Of a DNA stretch of 64,000 nt, positions 12,039 to 23,900 are shown one piece after another (within the stretch, counting starts at the first letter, position 1; every line of letters starts with the position of its first letter). The DNA comes from Harmothoe impar (taxonomy: Eukaryota > Annelida > Polychaeta > Phyllodocida > Polynoidae). The DNA is taken from NCBI GenBank assembly GCA_947462335.1, contig OX381704.1, positions 44,210,942-44,274,941 of the forward strand, written 5' to 3'. The translations under genes and the position numbers were made by a program. The notes below the pieces were generated by a model. The model ran no database searches. It had not been told where the DNA came from and saw nothing but the letters and a program-made list of their open reading frames with translations.

Positions 12039-12258
12039 GTGCCTCTACATGGGTACCCAGAATTTTAACCGTGTCGCAGTGTCGATTTTTAGCACAAGAA
12101 TTGTGTCATTGTGTCGATTTTTAGGTTTATTTTTTTAGGTATATAAGAAAAATCCCTGTGGGTCGATTTTTATCCCTAATTTTCCTGTGTCCGTCGGTTT
12201 TTAAAAGGGCCTAAAACGGCCGTGTCGCCTGTGTCGATTTTTACCCATGTAGAGGCAC
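12039..12258. mobile_element. 220-bp MITE with perfect 17-bp TIRs and TTTTATT duplication
   Basis: Perfect 17-bp TIR GTGCCTCTACATGGGTA at the left and its exact inverse at the right. TTTTATT directly flanks both ends (7 bp, possibly 8). Inside, the phrase GTGTCGATTTTTA recurs four or more times. It is non-coding. A 7-8-bp duplication points to a hAT-like mobiliser (inference). Confidence 0.85.
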
Positions 12259-12371
12259 TTTTATTGGGTAAAAGAAACAAATACAAAATTAGATGATTCA
12301 TCCTAGCTTAGGCGCAATACAGGGGTTACCGGCAAGCACCAAGCTTTGCATACTATTTATTATATACTATA

Positions 12372-12533
12372 CAGTATCCCCTCCAGTGCAGCCAATCCCT
12401 CTACTGCAGACACTTTTAATAGTCCCAAACATACTACAATGTATAGAAATTGACTCCCCCTAATGCAGCCACCCCACCAATGCGGCTACTTTTTCACAGT
12501 CCCAAGGGTGGCCACATTAGAGGGAGTTGACTG
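12372..12533. mobile_element. MITE with CAGT...ACTG ends
   Basis: The left end CAGTATCCCCTCCAGTGCAG is inverted at the right as GGCCACATTAGAGGGAGTTG plus ACTG. An internal ACTCCCCCTAATGCAGCCAC repeats the motif. It is short and non-coding, consistent with a hAT-type MITE. Confidence 0.55.
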
Positions 12534-12564
12534 TAGTACATAGGTATACCGGGGGCACTACGTA

Positions 12565-12882
12565 GTGGCGGATTTAGAGAGGGCGCGGGGGTGCTTTTGG
12601 CCTGTGGTTAAGAGTTTATTCATCATTTTTACACCCCAATCTAGCCCTGGATCCGCCATACTCTCGTTCCCAAATCCTTCCAAAGGAAGACTCCAGATGG
12701 TGACAACGACGATGACCTTGAACTTTGATTTTCCTCGGGTTGGGCAGTCCCTGTGGTTAGATTGGAAACAGTGAACAGGAACCAGACATGGAACCAAAAG
12801 TAGGCCTATGATGGTAAAACTACCATCATAGTGGTTGTCACCAGAGCCTCGATCCTTCAGATGGATTTGGGAACGAGAATAC
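12565..12882. mobile_element. Two adjacent or nested MITE-like sequences
   Basis: 12658-12882 has inverted ends: CTCTCGTTCCCAAATCC at the left and GGATTTGGGAACGAGA at the right, with TGGTGACAAC inverted further in. It abuts a shorter sequence whose ends are AGTGGCGGATTTAGAG (12563) and TGGATCCGCCA (12648), itself like a hAT MITE. Boundaries are approximate. Confidence 0.5.
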
Positions 12883-13792
12883 AGTATACCGGTAAATGTA
12901 CAGAGCGAAATTGATGTGCCTTCTTCTCACAAGATGTCAGCACAACCAGCATGACGACCACAGTGTAAAGTCCATGGACACCACCTCACTGTCTAGGTTG
13001 TATATCAATATGAAATGACTACAGGACAGAGGCTAACATATTACACATGAAGAGTAATGTACATACATTGTTTTGACAGCACTTACAATGCTGGAGTTCC
13101 ACATTCGTCCTTCATGTCTCCAGTGTCTAACATACGATTGTGGCATAGACATGGGGACCATAAACCGGGCATTACTACAATCTCTGATTGGCTTTGGTCC
13201 TGGTTCTGGTTGCTGTGAATATAGCTGTTTGTTGGTGTTCTGTGCAAAGTTACCCACTAATGTATAGCATTGACCAGTCAGTGCTATTTATGGGTGATTG
13301 GGGATCAAACAAACACATTGCTCTGCGTCCTAAACAGGGCAAACAAAGTTACAAGCGCCGTGTCCTGTGCTGGGTGCAGTCAGTTCATGTAAAACAGTGC
13401 TATTTATGGGTGATTAGTGCGTGTTGAGGTCCCATGAATTATGGGGATCAAAAGAGGGTCAATATGGGGATCAATTAAGATTCCTTGACCAAACGTATTA
13501 TCATTATTATTATTAATTTATTGGTCCGCAATCATCTCTAGGGAACGGTCTTCCGCATACCACACTGATCTCATGCCTGGCTCGAGTGCAATACTATTGG
13601 CAAAGCTTTACTTTGATGATTATTGATATAGTAATATCTGGCTTGAGCGTTAATAAAGTGTGCATACCGGTTATCAAATTATGAATAGCTGAAAATACAA
13701 TTGAGTGGAGTAATAGCACGAAATAAGTTAAATGTCTACAGTATACTATAGCTGACATAAACATTTTCAGAATTAATCAGAAATACAGCTGC

Positions 13793-14645
13793 CCAAGTAA
13801 CATGCCCAACTGGCGCCCTGTTGGGTTTACCTTGGGAAACCTTGGGCTAGACTGGGCTGTGTTTTGGGCTGGGCATATCCATGGGCTTCAGTGGGGCCCC
13901 GGTTTGGCCGAGTGAATTTTATGACATGCCTTGTAAATATCCCTGACATCTTGAATCGTGCTCTCTATTAATACATTTCCAAGTGTGAACATGTTATACC
14001 AGTATTCACTATTGTGTAGGAAATGTATGATTGGGCTTTAGGTGGGCTTAGACTGGGCCAATTTTCTTTTTCAAAAATGCTTTATGGAAGTCCCTAACAA
14101 TGTGAATCAAACTCTCCTTTTAAAAAAAGATTAATTTGACACTAGATGGCCATGTGGTTCTAAGCTTTGACACTAGGTGGCCTCTGTATACCATGTAGAG
14201 AGAAATCCTCCAATTCAAGACCACTTCTTCATAAATACAATACAGCCAAAATATGCCATGCAGTTAATACATGTATAAGAATGAACATATTTCAATGCAG
14301 TTTGGATAATATATGGAAGTTACCATTATACTGTGTAAAGTAATGTAGAAAATGAAGTATTAACCTGGAGACCCCTATCCTGTGGTTCAAAAGGAACTAT
14401 AAGACATGGACCCACATATCCCAAAGATATTAGCTAAAGATTTGATGGCTTAGGATGAAATATTATCTAGACTTACTAAAATAGCCACTTGCACAAGTCC
14501 TATCTTTGCTGACTTGAACCTGATGAATACATTTTCTATCTTTCATGTAGAAAATGTATGACATGAAAGGCTTCCTGCAGGGATATCCTAGCTGAATCCT
14601 ACTTGGGCCAGCCCAACCTGTGCCCATCCTAAGCCCAGTTAGATA
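13793..14645. repeat. TGGGC-rich interspersed repeat
   Basis: The left end (GCCCAAGTAACATGCCCAAC) and right end (GGGCCAGCCCAACC) are rich in GCCCA/TGGGC words in roughly opposite orientation. Similar TGGGC-rich text occurs at 15105-15250 and 21540-21640. Looks like an old interspersed repeat; no boundaries are certain. Confidence 0.35.
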
Positions 14646-14705
14646 TTAGTCATTAAGTTAATATATTGCTATATATTAATTAAAATCAATTACTAAACTG
14701 CCCTA

Positions 14706-15032
14706 TTATGTAAGTTGTAAACCTTGTAAGAGGCGCAGGGCATCTTGTGGGTTTTCATGAGAGGCGTAGAGGACAAGGTCATTGGCATACATTTCATATT
14801 TCCTGTTTAGGGTAGTGTCTGGTAGGTCATTAATGTATAGTATGAATAACAAAGGGCCCAGGGTCGACCCCTGCGGGACTCCAAAGTGTACATCTGACTG
14901 AGGTGAGCGGCAGCCATTAGCCAACATCTCATGAGAGCGATGGCCAAGGTAGGCAGTCAACCATTTCTTCAATATTGTGCCAATAATCTGACAGTGATAA
15001 TACGGAACCTGAAGTGTGCTCACTATGAACAA
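14706..15032 (-). pseudogene. LINE reverse transcriptase fragment (non-LTR retrotransposon)
   Basis: A 108-codon frame carries the RT palm blocks of non-LTR retrotransposons: GVPQGSTLGPLLFILYINDL (residues about 51-70) and YANDLVLYAS, where the catalytic box is normally Y/F-ADD. Here the first catalytic Asp position reads Asn, so even this piece would be inactive. The rest of the RT, any endonuclease and any ORF1 are absent. The clade (CR1/L2/RTE/Jockey type) is not decidable from this length. It lies next to the TGGGC-rich repeat and is probably a 5'-truncated dead insertion. Confidence 0.85.
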
Positions 15033-17996
15033 CAGTGCAAAGCTACATATTAAATATGAGAGGTGTATTACTTATTTTACTAGGAATAAATAGGAATCCG
15101 TCTTGAGCCCATTGGTTTTGGTCATTGGGTCATTGGTGCTATCGGGGGTGCTACATGACCAAATTGGGCAACCCGGCCAAAATCCAAGCTAAGCCAACCA
15201 ATGACCAAACCACATGGGGCCACACTGTGTTTGGGATTTGAATACCAATAAGCCCTGTCTCATTGTTTTCAATTTGATCTGCATCTAAGTATGTTATTTA
15301 TCTTTCGTTTTTAGTGCAGTGATCCTTATGCGCCATTCAATCATTTGACTCAAGTGATTCTTCACTTTGGTATCATGTTTCCATTACAAACACTACCTAA
15401 TGAGACACATCCATGCAATACATGTGACCTGTCCTGACAAGGGAAATAGTTAGTACTGGTTTTGGCCACCAGGGACCACCAGGGACCACCAGAACGGCAT
15501 AATAGTGAAAAACATACCAAAGGAAAGCTTATGGATACCTTTTGATGGAAAATTCCGAAAACTATTCCATATTTGGAATGTAAAGGAGAAAATGCATGGG
15601 AATACTCTAAACTTCAGAAAGCGGGATCTTGAGATGTTGCTTATTGGTTAATGATGTGCTTGACGAATCAACAGATAACATTCATGTCCTCTGTGAAACT
15701 TCGAAACAGATAACTGTATTACATAGTAACGTGTCAAGCAATATGATATATACGGATTTCAACGGAACCATAATCGTAGGGCCAGGACATCCGACGTTGA
15801 GTCTCCATCCTACTCCAGACGGCGCCACTACAGGACAAAACTGGGGGAAATTATACTGAATTCGGTGTTAGTTTGCGAGCCCAACGAAGGTTCTAGATGA
15901 TGTAAAGTACAATACACTACAGGGCGAAAACAATGAGACCAGTAAAGTAGCTAAAAGGCCCCAACAGGTATTAATACCATGTTGCAGTGCATGTAACATG
16001 GCAATTAAATTGAGCAATTTTAATTGACAGCATTAATTTGGTCAATAATGAGTTCGAATTAAAGAGACTAGCCAGCTGCAGTGACGTGTTCTATACCATT
16101 AAATGATATAGGATCAGTGTGGAGTTGCTTATCTCTGTAAATGTCACATTATAGCCATGGTGGTTCCGTTAGAAGCTTATTCCATGCCAACTGTATGTTC
16201 ACATGGTTTGCATTGTGTAATAATGATCATTGTGCTAACGGCTAAACTACCCAAAATTTAGGATGATGTTGGATTTGGAGTGAATGACTAATGGCTCATG
16301 TTTAACGCATTTTCGTTTTGAACTCATGATATATGAATAACCGGCACAGATCCCCATCACATTACTTCACTGACCCCTACCCCCTCCCCTAATTGGCACA
16401 ATTTTCAAATCCTCCCTCTCCCCGTCACATGTATACATTCCACACTGGATCCCGATTCGCCATGGTGCTGGACGGGGAGTATACCCCTCAGTACGTTATT
16501 TATGGGGTCTGAGCAGCTCGACAATTACATAATGGCTGCGTGGTGTTTACTGTGTACAGGCCCGCCCTGAGTTAACCCTGTGACGACTGTAGCACACAGC
16601 ACCACTAAAAACTACCGACCAGCCAATGTCAACCATGGACACATGGGTGCAGCCAAGCAGAAAGGGTGCTCTTCTCGCCCCTTGCCGAGCCTCCTCTCTG
16701 CGTGGCCTCTGACACATAACTCATATTTTGTTGATTTTTCCTGATTTCAAACTATCGATTTACACTGTGCATGTCATAGATCAGTCGAATAAGGAATAAA
16801 TTGGATAATGGGGTTATGCATGGGATTTTAAGAGGTGGAGATCAGCTGCATTTTGTTTCTATTTAGAAATGATTGGATTATGATTCACTATGCCCCAAGT
16901 TACATTGCAGGGGTGATGTTGTGTGACGTGTAGCTTGGACATCATGTAGGGTAATCGACATGCAGAGTAAGCAGAAAGCACTGACTCCAAAATTGATCTA
17001 GGATTGGTGGATCTAACCAGGCGGTGGTGGGGCAGAGAGGATGTGGCCTCGGGGAGTTCACAAGGGTCTAGTTGGTGTAATGGAACCATGATAGGGGCAG
17101 GGGGCTAATAGTCACAGGGCTCCAGGACTGCCCCAACCCCAGCTTAACGCAGTTATTTTCTAGTGTTGGCCAGTTGCTGTGAGTCGGTGCTCCCAACTAG
17201 CAGCCAACCCCTGTACTGTACAGTAGCATTGGATTATAGATTCATCATTTGAAACTTTGTCGCCAACCTACTCAGGAAAAAAATCGTTTTCAGACCACCT
17301 ACTTGTTGAAGACCACATGGATCCGACTTCTAAATATATAGATAGATAAATAGAGAGATTTGTGCAGATAATCTGGCCATTAACTGGCATTGTTCATTGT
17401 GGATATGTTGCATTGAGTGCATGCCTACTTTGGAGTCTGTGCTATATCAGGAAGGGTCATTCCAGTTAATAGAGAGGTCAGATCGGACGTGGTGAAGTTG
17501 AACTTGCGTTGAACGAGCGTACACAGAGGAATTTCTATTACCTATACCACCATTCACATTTCACCATTGCCCCTCTACTGGAGTACCTGTGGAGATTACC
17601 TTTAGGGGCTTTGGCGACTTTCCCATAACCATAACCAACTCACCAGGGGGCGAGCTGCTCACATATTCTGCTCGTGAGCTGCTCGACGTTGTAACCCACC
17701 CTGTGGAATACTACCCGTGGTGCCTGGAGTGGTCCAGGCTGTTCTGAAATTGCAGAGAGTAGCTGAGCTGCTCTGCCAACCAGATGTATTATTATTATTG
17801 TTAACGCCGACCAGGTCTCTCCCTCGGCGGTTGGCCCGCTCCCCTTCGCCACATCCCCAAACCCAGGAGGCCACCACTCACGGGCCCACACACTGCCAAG
17901 CCGTGCGGCTATGACACAATTACGCAGTTTTGTTGCTCGACACCGAGAGCTCTGCCTTTTGGACTTTTTAGGGAGTTGGAGAGAGAGGGTGGGACA
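15033..17996. other. Intergenic, no recognisable gene
   Basis: The frames here (15629-15859, 16859-17089, 17640-17914) lack recognisable motifs. This should include the promoter of the gene starting at 17997, but I see no clear TATA or CpG signal. Confidence 0.4.
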
Positions 17997-20900
17997 ATGA
18001 AGGCAGCCTGGACACCAATAGGGGTGCTCCTCTCCGTCCTCTACTTCCTATCCCACTGTCTAGTGTGTGGTAGGTCCCTCAGTGAGGGCACAACCGGGGT
18101 GAGTAGCAACTTACTCTGTATTTACACTTGTAGTATTCACATGGCTATTTGATAATTCATTCTGGTATTTCAGATGTATTACATCGACTTCACACAGTTG
18201 AATTATCCTCTCTGTATACTCTTCAGTGTAATCGCTTTAACAACCGGTAAACTATGAGATCCAAATAATGGCTTGGTACTTTCAAGAGCCTGCTGGAATC
18301 ACAGTATGTATCAAACATATACATATACACTACTGTATAGAAGTGTAGCTACACTGTATCCCATTCTAAATATTGGAACCATAAAAGGGTCTCTTCGTGG
18401 TATAGTGATGGAGGATTCAATGGCATAGCATGGTGACGGCTAGAGAGGAAAGGGCATACTCTAGTTGTAGGGGAAGGGTATAAGGGCGGGAGAGGAGGTT
18501 ACATGGTGAGACTGGCAAAAGGCCCTTCGTCACAGGATCAGGGGCAGGGTCATCGTGTCACTGCCACAGACACCTCTGACACAGTCGGTCTACACATACA
18601 TACCACTAAGCTGACACATGTAACACACAGGATGATAAATACAGGAGGTGCAGGGGGCCTACTGACTCACATGTGGCACACAGCAGTATGTAGAGGGCAA
18701 TGTAGAAACATGGTAAACTTGTTGGACTGGAATTCCTCACTGTAAAGCGTGTCAAATATCTTACAACTCAGGAATTAGGTCAGCTCAGTGTAGGCCCTAG
18801 GGGTGGAAACATTTAGTTGGAAAGTTAAATCTTCTTCTGGTATGGGCTGTTATCTCTGGTTATGTGATCATTTACTCGAAGCGATGTGTTTTCAGGTTTG
18901 CAATTGCTATGTACAGAGACAAATCTGTTATTGATTAGCAGATACTGTAATAATGGGAAACATTAAGAAACCTTCACAGCACTTTAAAGATGTTTCAAGA
19001 GACGTGCATGCTGTCATCTTTGATATTCTGTTATCTGAAGATAACAATACAAACTAATTAATGTTTACCCTGAAAGCCTGATGTTTATCATTTTATTGTT
19101 ATTCTCATTCTAGCTCTATAGAACCATTCCTAAACTGAAAGCATTATTCAATTAGTATGTTGTGTATTTTTAGGAGGATACAACAGCTGCCGCACAGAGT
19201 GTAGTTCCAAGCAATGTTTCTTCTACTCCTTCTACTACATTGGTAAGTACAACATCGGGAATAAATTCATGTGTTCAATAAGAATAACATAAGACAAACT
19301 AATATAAAGGAAGCTACAATGTCAGCTTTTGTATTGAAAGCATCGATCCTATCAAACCATTGATGTCACCGTCATATCCAAATGTATTCTATCTACGCTT
19401 TATTGGATACGTTAAAGTTTAACATGTCCGTCTTTTTCAGAGTGTGGAAGAGAGGTTCGATGAGTGTGTACTGCTCAAATCCAACACGAGCTACACCGCT
19501 CGTGTTATGGAGTCCTACCTGGAATTAGGTATGCTATGAAACACTATCTTTCTCTCTTAACCCATTTAAACATTGATGATATTATAACATATATCATAAC
19601 ATGATATTGTGTGTGGGTAAGGTATCCACAAAGACAAAGGGAAGAGGGTCAAGCCAGATTCAGACATGACAGTCACAGTGACTCTATTTGGTCTGACTGA
19701 TTTCATGTGAGAAGAAGATCAGGGAAGTCTGTCATCTGACCAAAGTTCAGCATTTTATTTTTGGAAATACAAGATCCCACTCGTGAAATACAGCAGAGAT
19801 GGTATCAATGGGCGTTGGCATTTGTCTATATATTTGCATGTAGATTATATGTACTCCACCACATAATAAATTTTAAATTCTAACGAGGAATTTACCCTTC
19901 ACATTCCTACTAAGCAACTCTTGGTAAATTATAGGGAATACTGTCTTTTTAATACTTTAATTTAATAAGAAATAGAGAATAGTTTTTTTCTTCTTATTTT
20001 AGCAATTCAGGGTACATATTCTGAAAGGAGTAGGCCACATTCTATGGGAACTTGTCCCACAAAACTCGACCTTCACTACCTTTTAGTGTCTCTAGGCCAC
20101 CTCTCTCTCTCCATAAAATATATGTTCCCCTCATATATAGGACTTAACAATAATGGTGTATTCATTGAAGGATATTTGAATGTGATTTTGCCAGTAATTT
20201 CTTTTTTAATCATAACGTAAAAGCCCTGCACCTCATTTCTAAGCATACTCAATGAAAAATGTGGACAATTTTCTATTTTTACAGCTAAGTGGGTGATTGG
20301 AACAGCCTAATGTAGGGGTCATTTTGACCAACAAAGGCTTATATGCTGTCATATCTTCAACTTTCTGAAGCATCATAATGCGTCCCGGACAGAATATTCA
20401 GACCATTAGGATCAAACATAGAGTTTGCAATTTTAATACTTTATGAAGCAGACTGTCTTGCTTTCCCAAACTGTTTAAGTTGAGAAAATGGGCTAATATT
20501 GCTCGAGTCATGAGGCAAACTGTAACAATTAGTACCCATCTTTTAACACTTTTTGCAAGAAGGCACCGCTTCACTCCTGAAACCCTGTTAGGTAGACCTA
20601 ATGATCAGATTTCCTATAGTAGAACACAGTTGGGTGACAAAAACTTTATTTTGTCGGCCAATGCAGGCCCCTAACCTCCCCACTAGTCTTCTCTCCCCTC
20701 CCCCCCCCCCACCCTTTAGGATTGTAGCTCTAACTACTAGCTTGAATTTTCACCTACTCTTGGGTCTCGGAGCATAACTGTTCAAGAGATTCTAGTATAT
20801 TCGGTCCAATGTCAGGCATAACGCATGTTTGCCTCATTCTGACAATCTGTTTAGAGGCTCATATTTTCCAACGTAAGGGTGCAGAGAGTTATCAAAATAG

Positions 20901-23900
20901 TCTCAAAAGAAGTGGAATTAGGTCTACCTATTCTGTTGACTTCCCGTATCCACACTGTGAATAGTTTTTCTTTAATGGCTGTCAGAGTGATGAAAGGTAG
21001 ATAAAATCCCAGATTTCAGAAAAAAGAATTCATGGTTTCCATGGCAACCAGTCACATGATTTTCAAAATATGGGAATGGCAATGCCACAACTATTTAGTT
21101 TTTAACCATAGCTTTAACCTGATATTTGGATCACTATTGTATGCTGAGGGCTTGAGAAATTATCAATGTCTCTTCAAAACATACAGAAAACATGAAGATT
21201 GCTGTTCTAGCATTATAATATACACCCAAACTCCTCTTCCCCAACCATACTTTGAGAATATTGTAAAACCAGAACTGGAGGTTTCCTTCAGTAGTTATTG
21301 GTCCCTGGGGCCCATATGTGTTTTACTAGGGTCAGCTGGGTTTGCCCATGTCTGTTTTTTTGTCCTTTTTGTCCAGGGCTACCAGTGGGAGCCCAAATGT
21401 GTCATCCCATGAAAACATTTTGTTTTTCATAAATGCATCGTAAGTATTTTGTAGCATAGTGATATCTGATTTTCCAACATAAATTACCATTTATTGTACA
21501 TTCTTATAGTGTGTGCTAAATTGAGATACATCTGGGCTAGAGCTGGGAACTTCGAATCTGGGCTGACCAATCTGGGTTCCCACTGATAGCCCTAGAGAAG
21601 AAGGACCAAAGCCCAGGGTGGGCATATAAGATTGCCAAAATAAAAACACTCATCCATGGGTCCCATTAAGCATTGTGACTGGGATATTGCTACCGGACAT
21701 TGAACCATGGCTCTCATGGTCCAGTATCTACAGGCTTGGAATGAAGTTGATGTTGTGAAATATTATACCAACGAATCTAGAAACATCGTCACCATAAAAC
21801 ACCAATCCATGTACCTTACTTTTTCTGATATTTTCCCTCTGAACTGTGCCTTAGAAATGCTTTAGCCATTCAAGCTGAACATTCCACAGCTTGTACCGTT
21901 CAGCCACGTTAGTCCTTTTATTGGAAACAGCTTCTTGTTGGTGTATCAAATACCATCTCCACTTTGTGTGACTTTTTCAAGCTTCGGTTGCAGCGACGTT
22001 TACAAAACAACAAAGCATAAACAGAGTACGTTTTGTATATAATTGTATAACAATCCCAAGGAATCTTTACCAAATTGAAGAGTCTACTGTTGACTTCCCT
22101 TTTTTAGATTGTTTAACGATCAGCTTTGAGTTGAGAGATACATCTGGACATCTCCGTTCACATTAATATGTCAGTGAATTGGATAATGATGATACACTGT
22201 CATTTGCATACACGATGACATTTCAAGCAACAACACATTACACCAAGAAAATTATTACCAGGGTCCTAGAACAAAGCCCTTTGACACATTAACGTATATA
22301 ATTATATTCTCTCCTTTTTTTAATGTCTGGTCACCAAAACAGGTCCTCTGCGTTCTACCAACGAGACTATCCCTCGACCAAGTCAGATTCTGCTTAGATA
22401 TACACAGACCCTTGAGAATTGATGAAAGGACACTCTTTTATCCTTAAACAATATTTATTCTGGAGTATAAAACACGTTAGGTTCCCGGGGTACCAAGGTT
22501 CACCTGGCTCCAAAGGGACGTTTTATCGTATACGTTAACAGGTCACCAATGACCCCTCTGATACTTATGTTAGGAAAAGCTTTACTCGATCATCTTAATG
22601 TTCATTAATTTTCATACTAATAGGCCAACCATAAAACCTGATGAATATTTGAATCAATCGACTCTCCATCCACTTTACATGAAGGGGATCTCATTTCAGA
22701 TATTTGCTGTCACCTTGAATGTGTTATGCAGCAAGATTGCAGCCTAAATCCCCAGAGAATTATGTTTTTAAGTGGCTCATTTAATGTATACATGATTTCC
22801 ATGGATAAGGGATGGTCATGGTAATTCGTCAAATTTTTTCTCAGGCAGAACTTGTGCGGTTCTTGAGTCACAACTTGGGATCCCTGCGAGAATTGTGCAC
22901 GTATCTGGCAGGAGAATATGTGAACAGCTTTTGACTGTGTCATAATTATTCTGTGGAATTCTACATTATTTATATCAATACAGAACTTGGGAATTGAACA
23001 TTCACAACTGGGTAGAATCCGGGTAGGTCACAATGACACAAGAAAGGCACGAGATATTCCCAAGGTTGAAGAATTGTGAACATATCCTTATTACAATCAG
23101 AACTTGGGAATTAAATGTTCGCAACTGGGTAGAATCCGGGTAGGTCGCTAACGTTCAATTCCCAAGTTTTGATTGTAATAAGGACATGTTCACAATTCTT
23201 GGGAATATCTCGTGCCTTTCTTGTGATCTACCTGGATTCTACCCAGTTGCGAACGTTCAATTCCCAAGTTCTGTTTGTAGGGTCTTTATCCCAGTAAACA
23301 CTTTAGACTTTAGTTTTTGCATCCCGATAACAAAGCCTAATAATATCATGTTCTAGGATTGAAGCAATGTCTTCAATATCATAATGGACATATATATCCA
23401 CCACATGAGATCGGGATCATTTATCATTTACCTAAATGTGCAGTTTATATTAGTTTGTGTGATTACATACCAGTACTACTCATACAATTTGTCCTGTCAT
23501 CCCAATACATATGCAATATATATCGAGCATTTCTATGAACATAATTCTCATATTAACTATCGCTATCGCTGAACAAGCTAAATTTGGCTAGAACTGGTAT
23601 AAAATTACTATTCTGTGTTACTAATATTGGATTTTGAATCTGTTTTTGGCCTTTCTAAGTATGGCGGGCCCATAACTCAAATTAAAACAAGTGTGGTCTT
23701 AATCCTGTTTTTGGGAAAGCTGTACATCGGCATGGTTTACAGATCCACACCAACACCCTCAGAAAAGTGAGAGTCATTGTCGCTAAAACTACCCTCACCT
23801 GAGAGTCAGGCACTACTGTGTGTGAATATTTATCGCAATCGTGAATAAATAATGTTCTGGTGATACCAACCTGATAAAATGTGTTTTCAAATTGCTGTTT

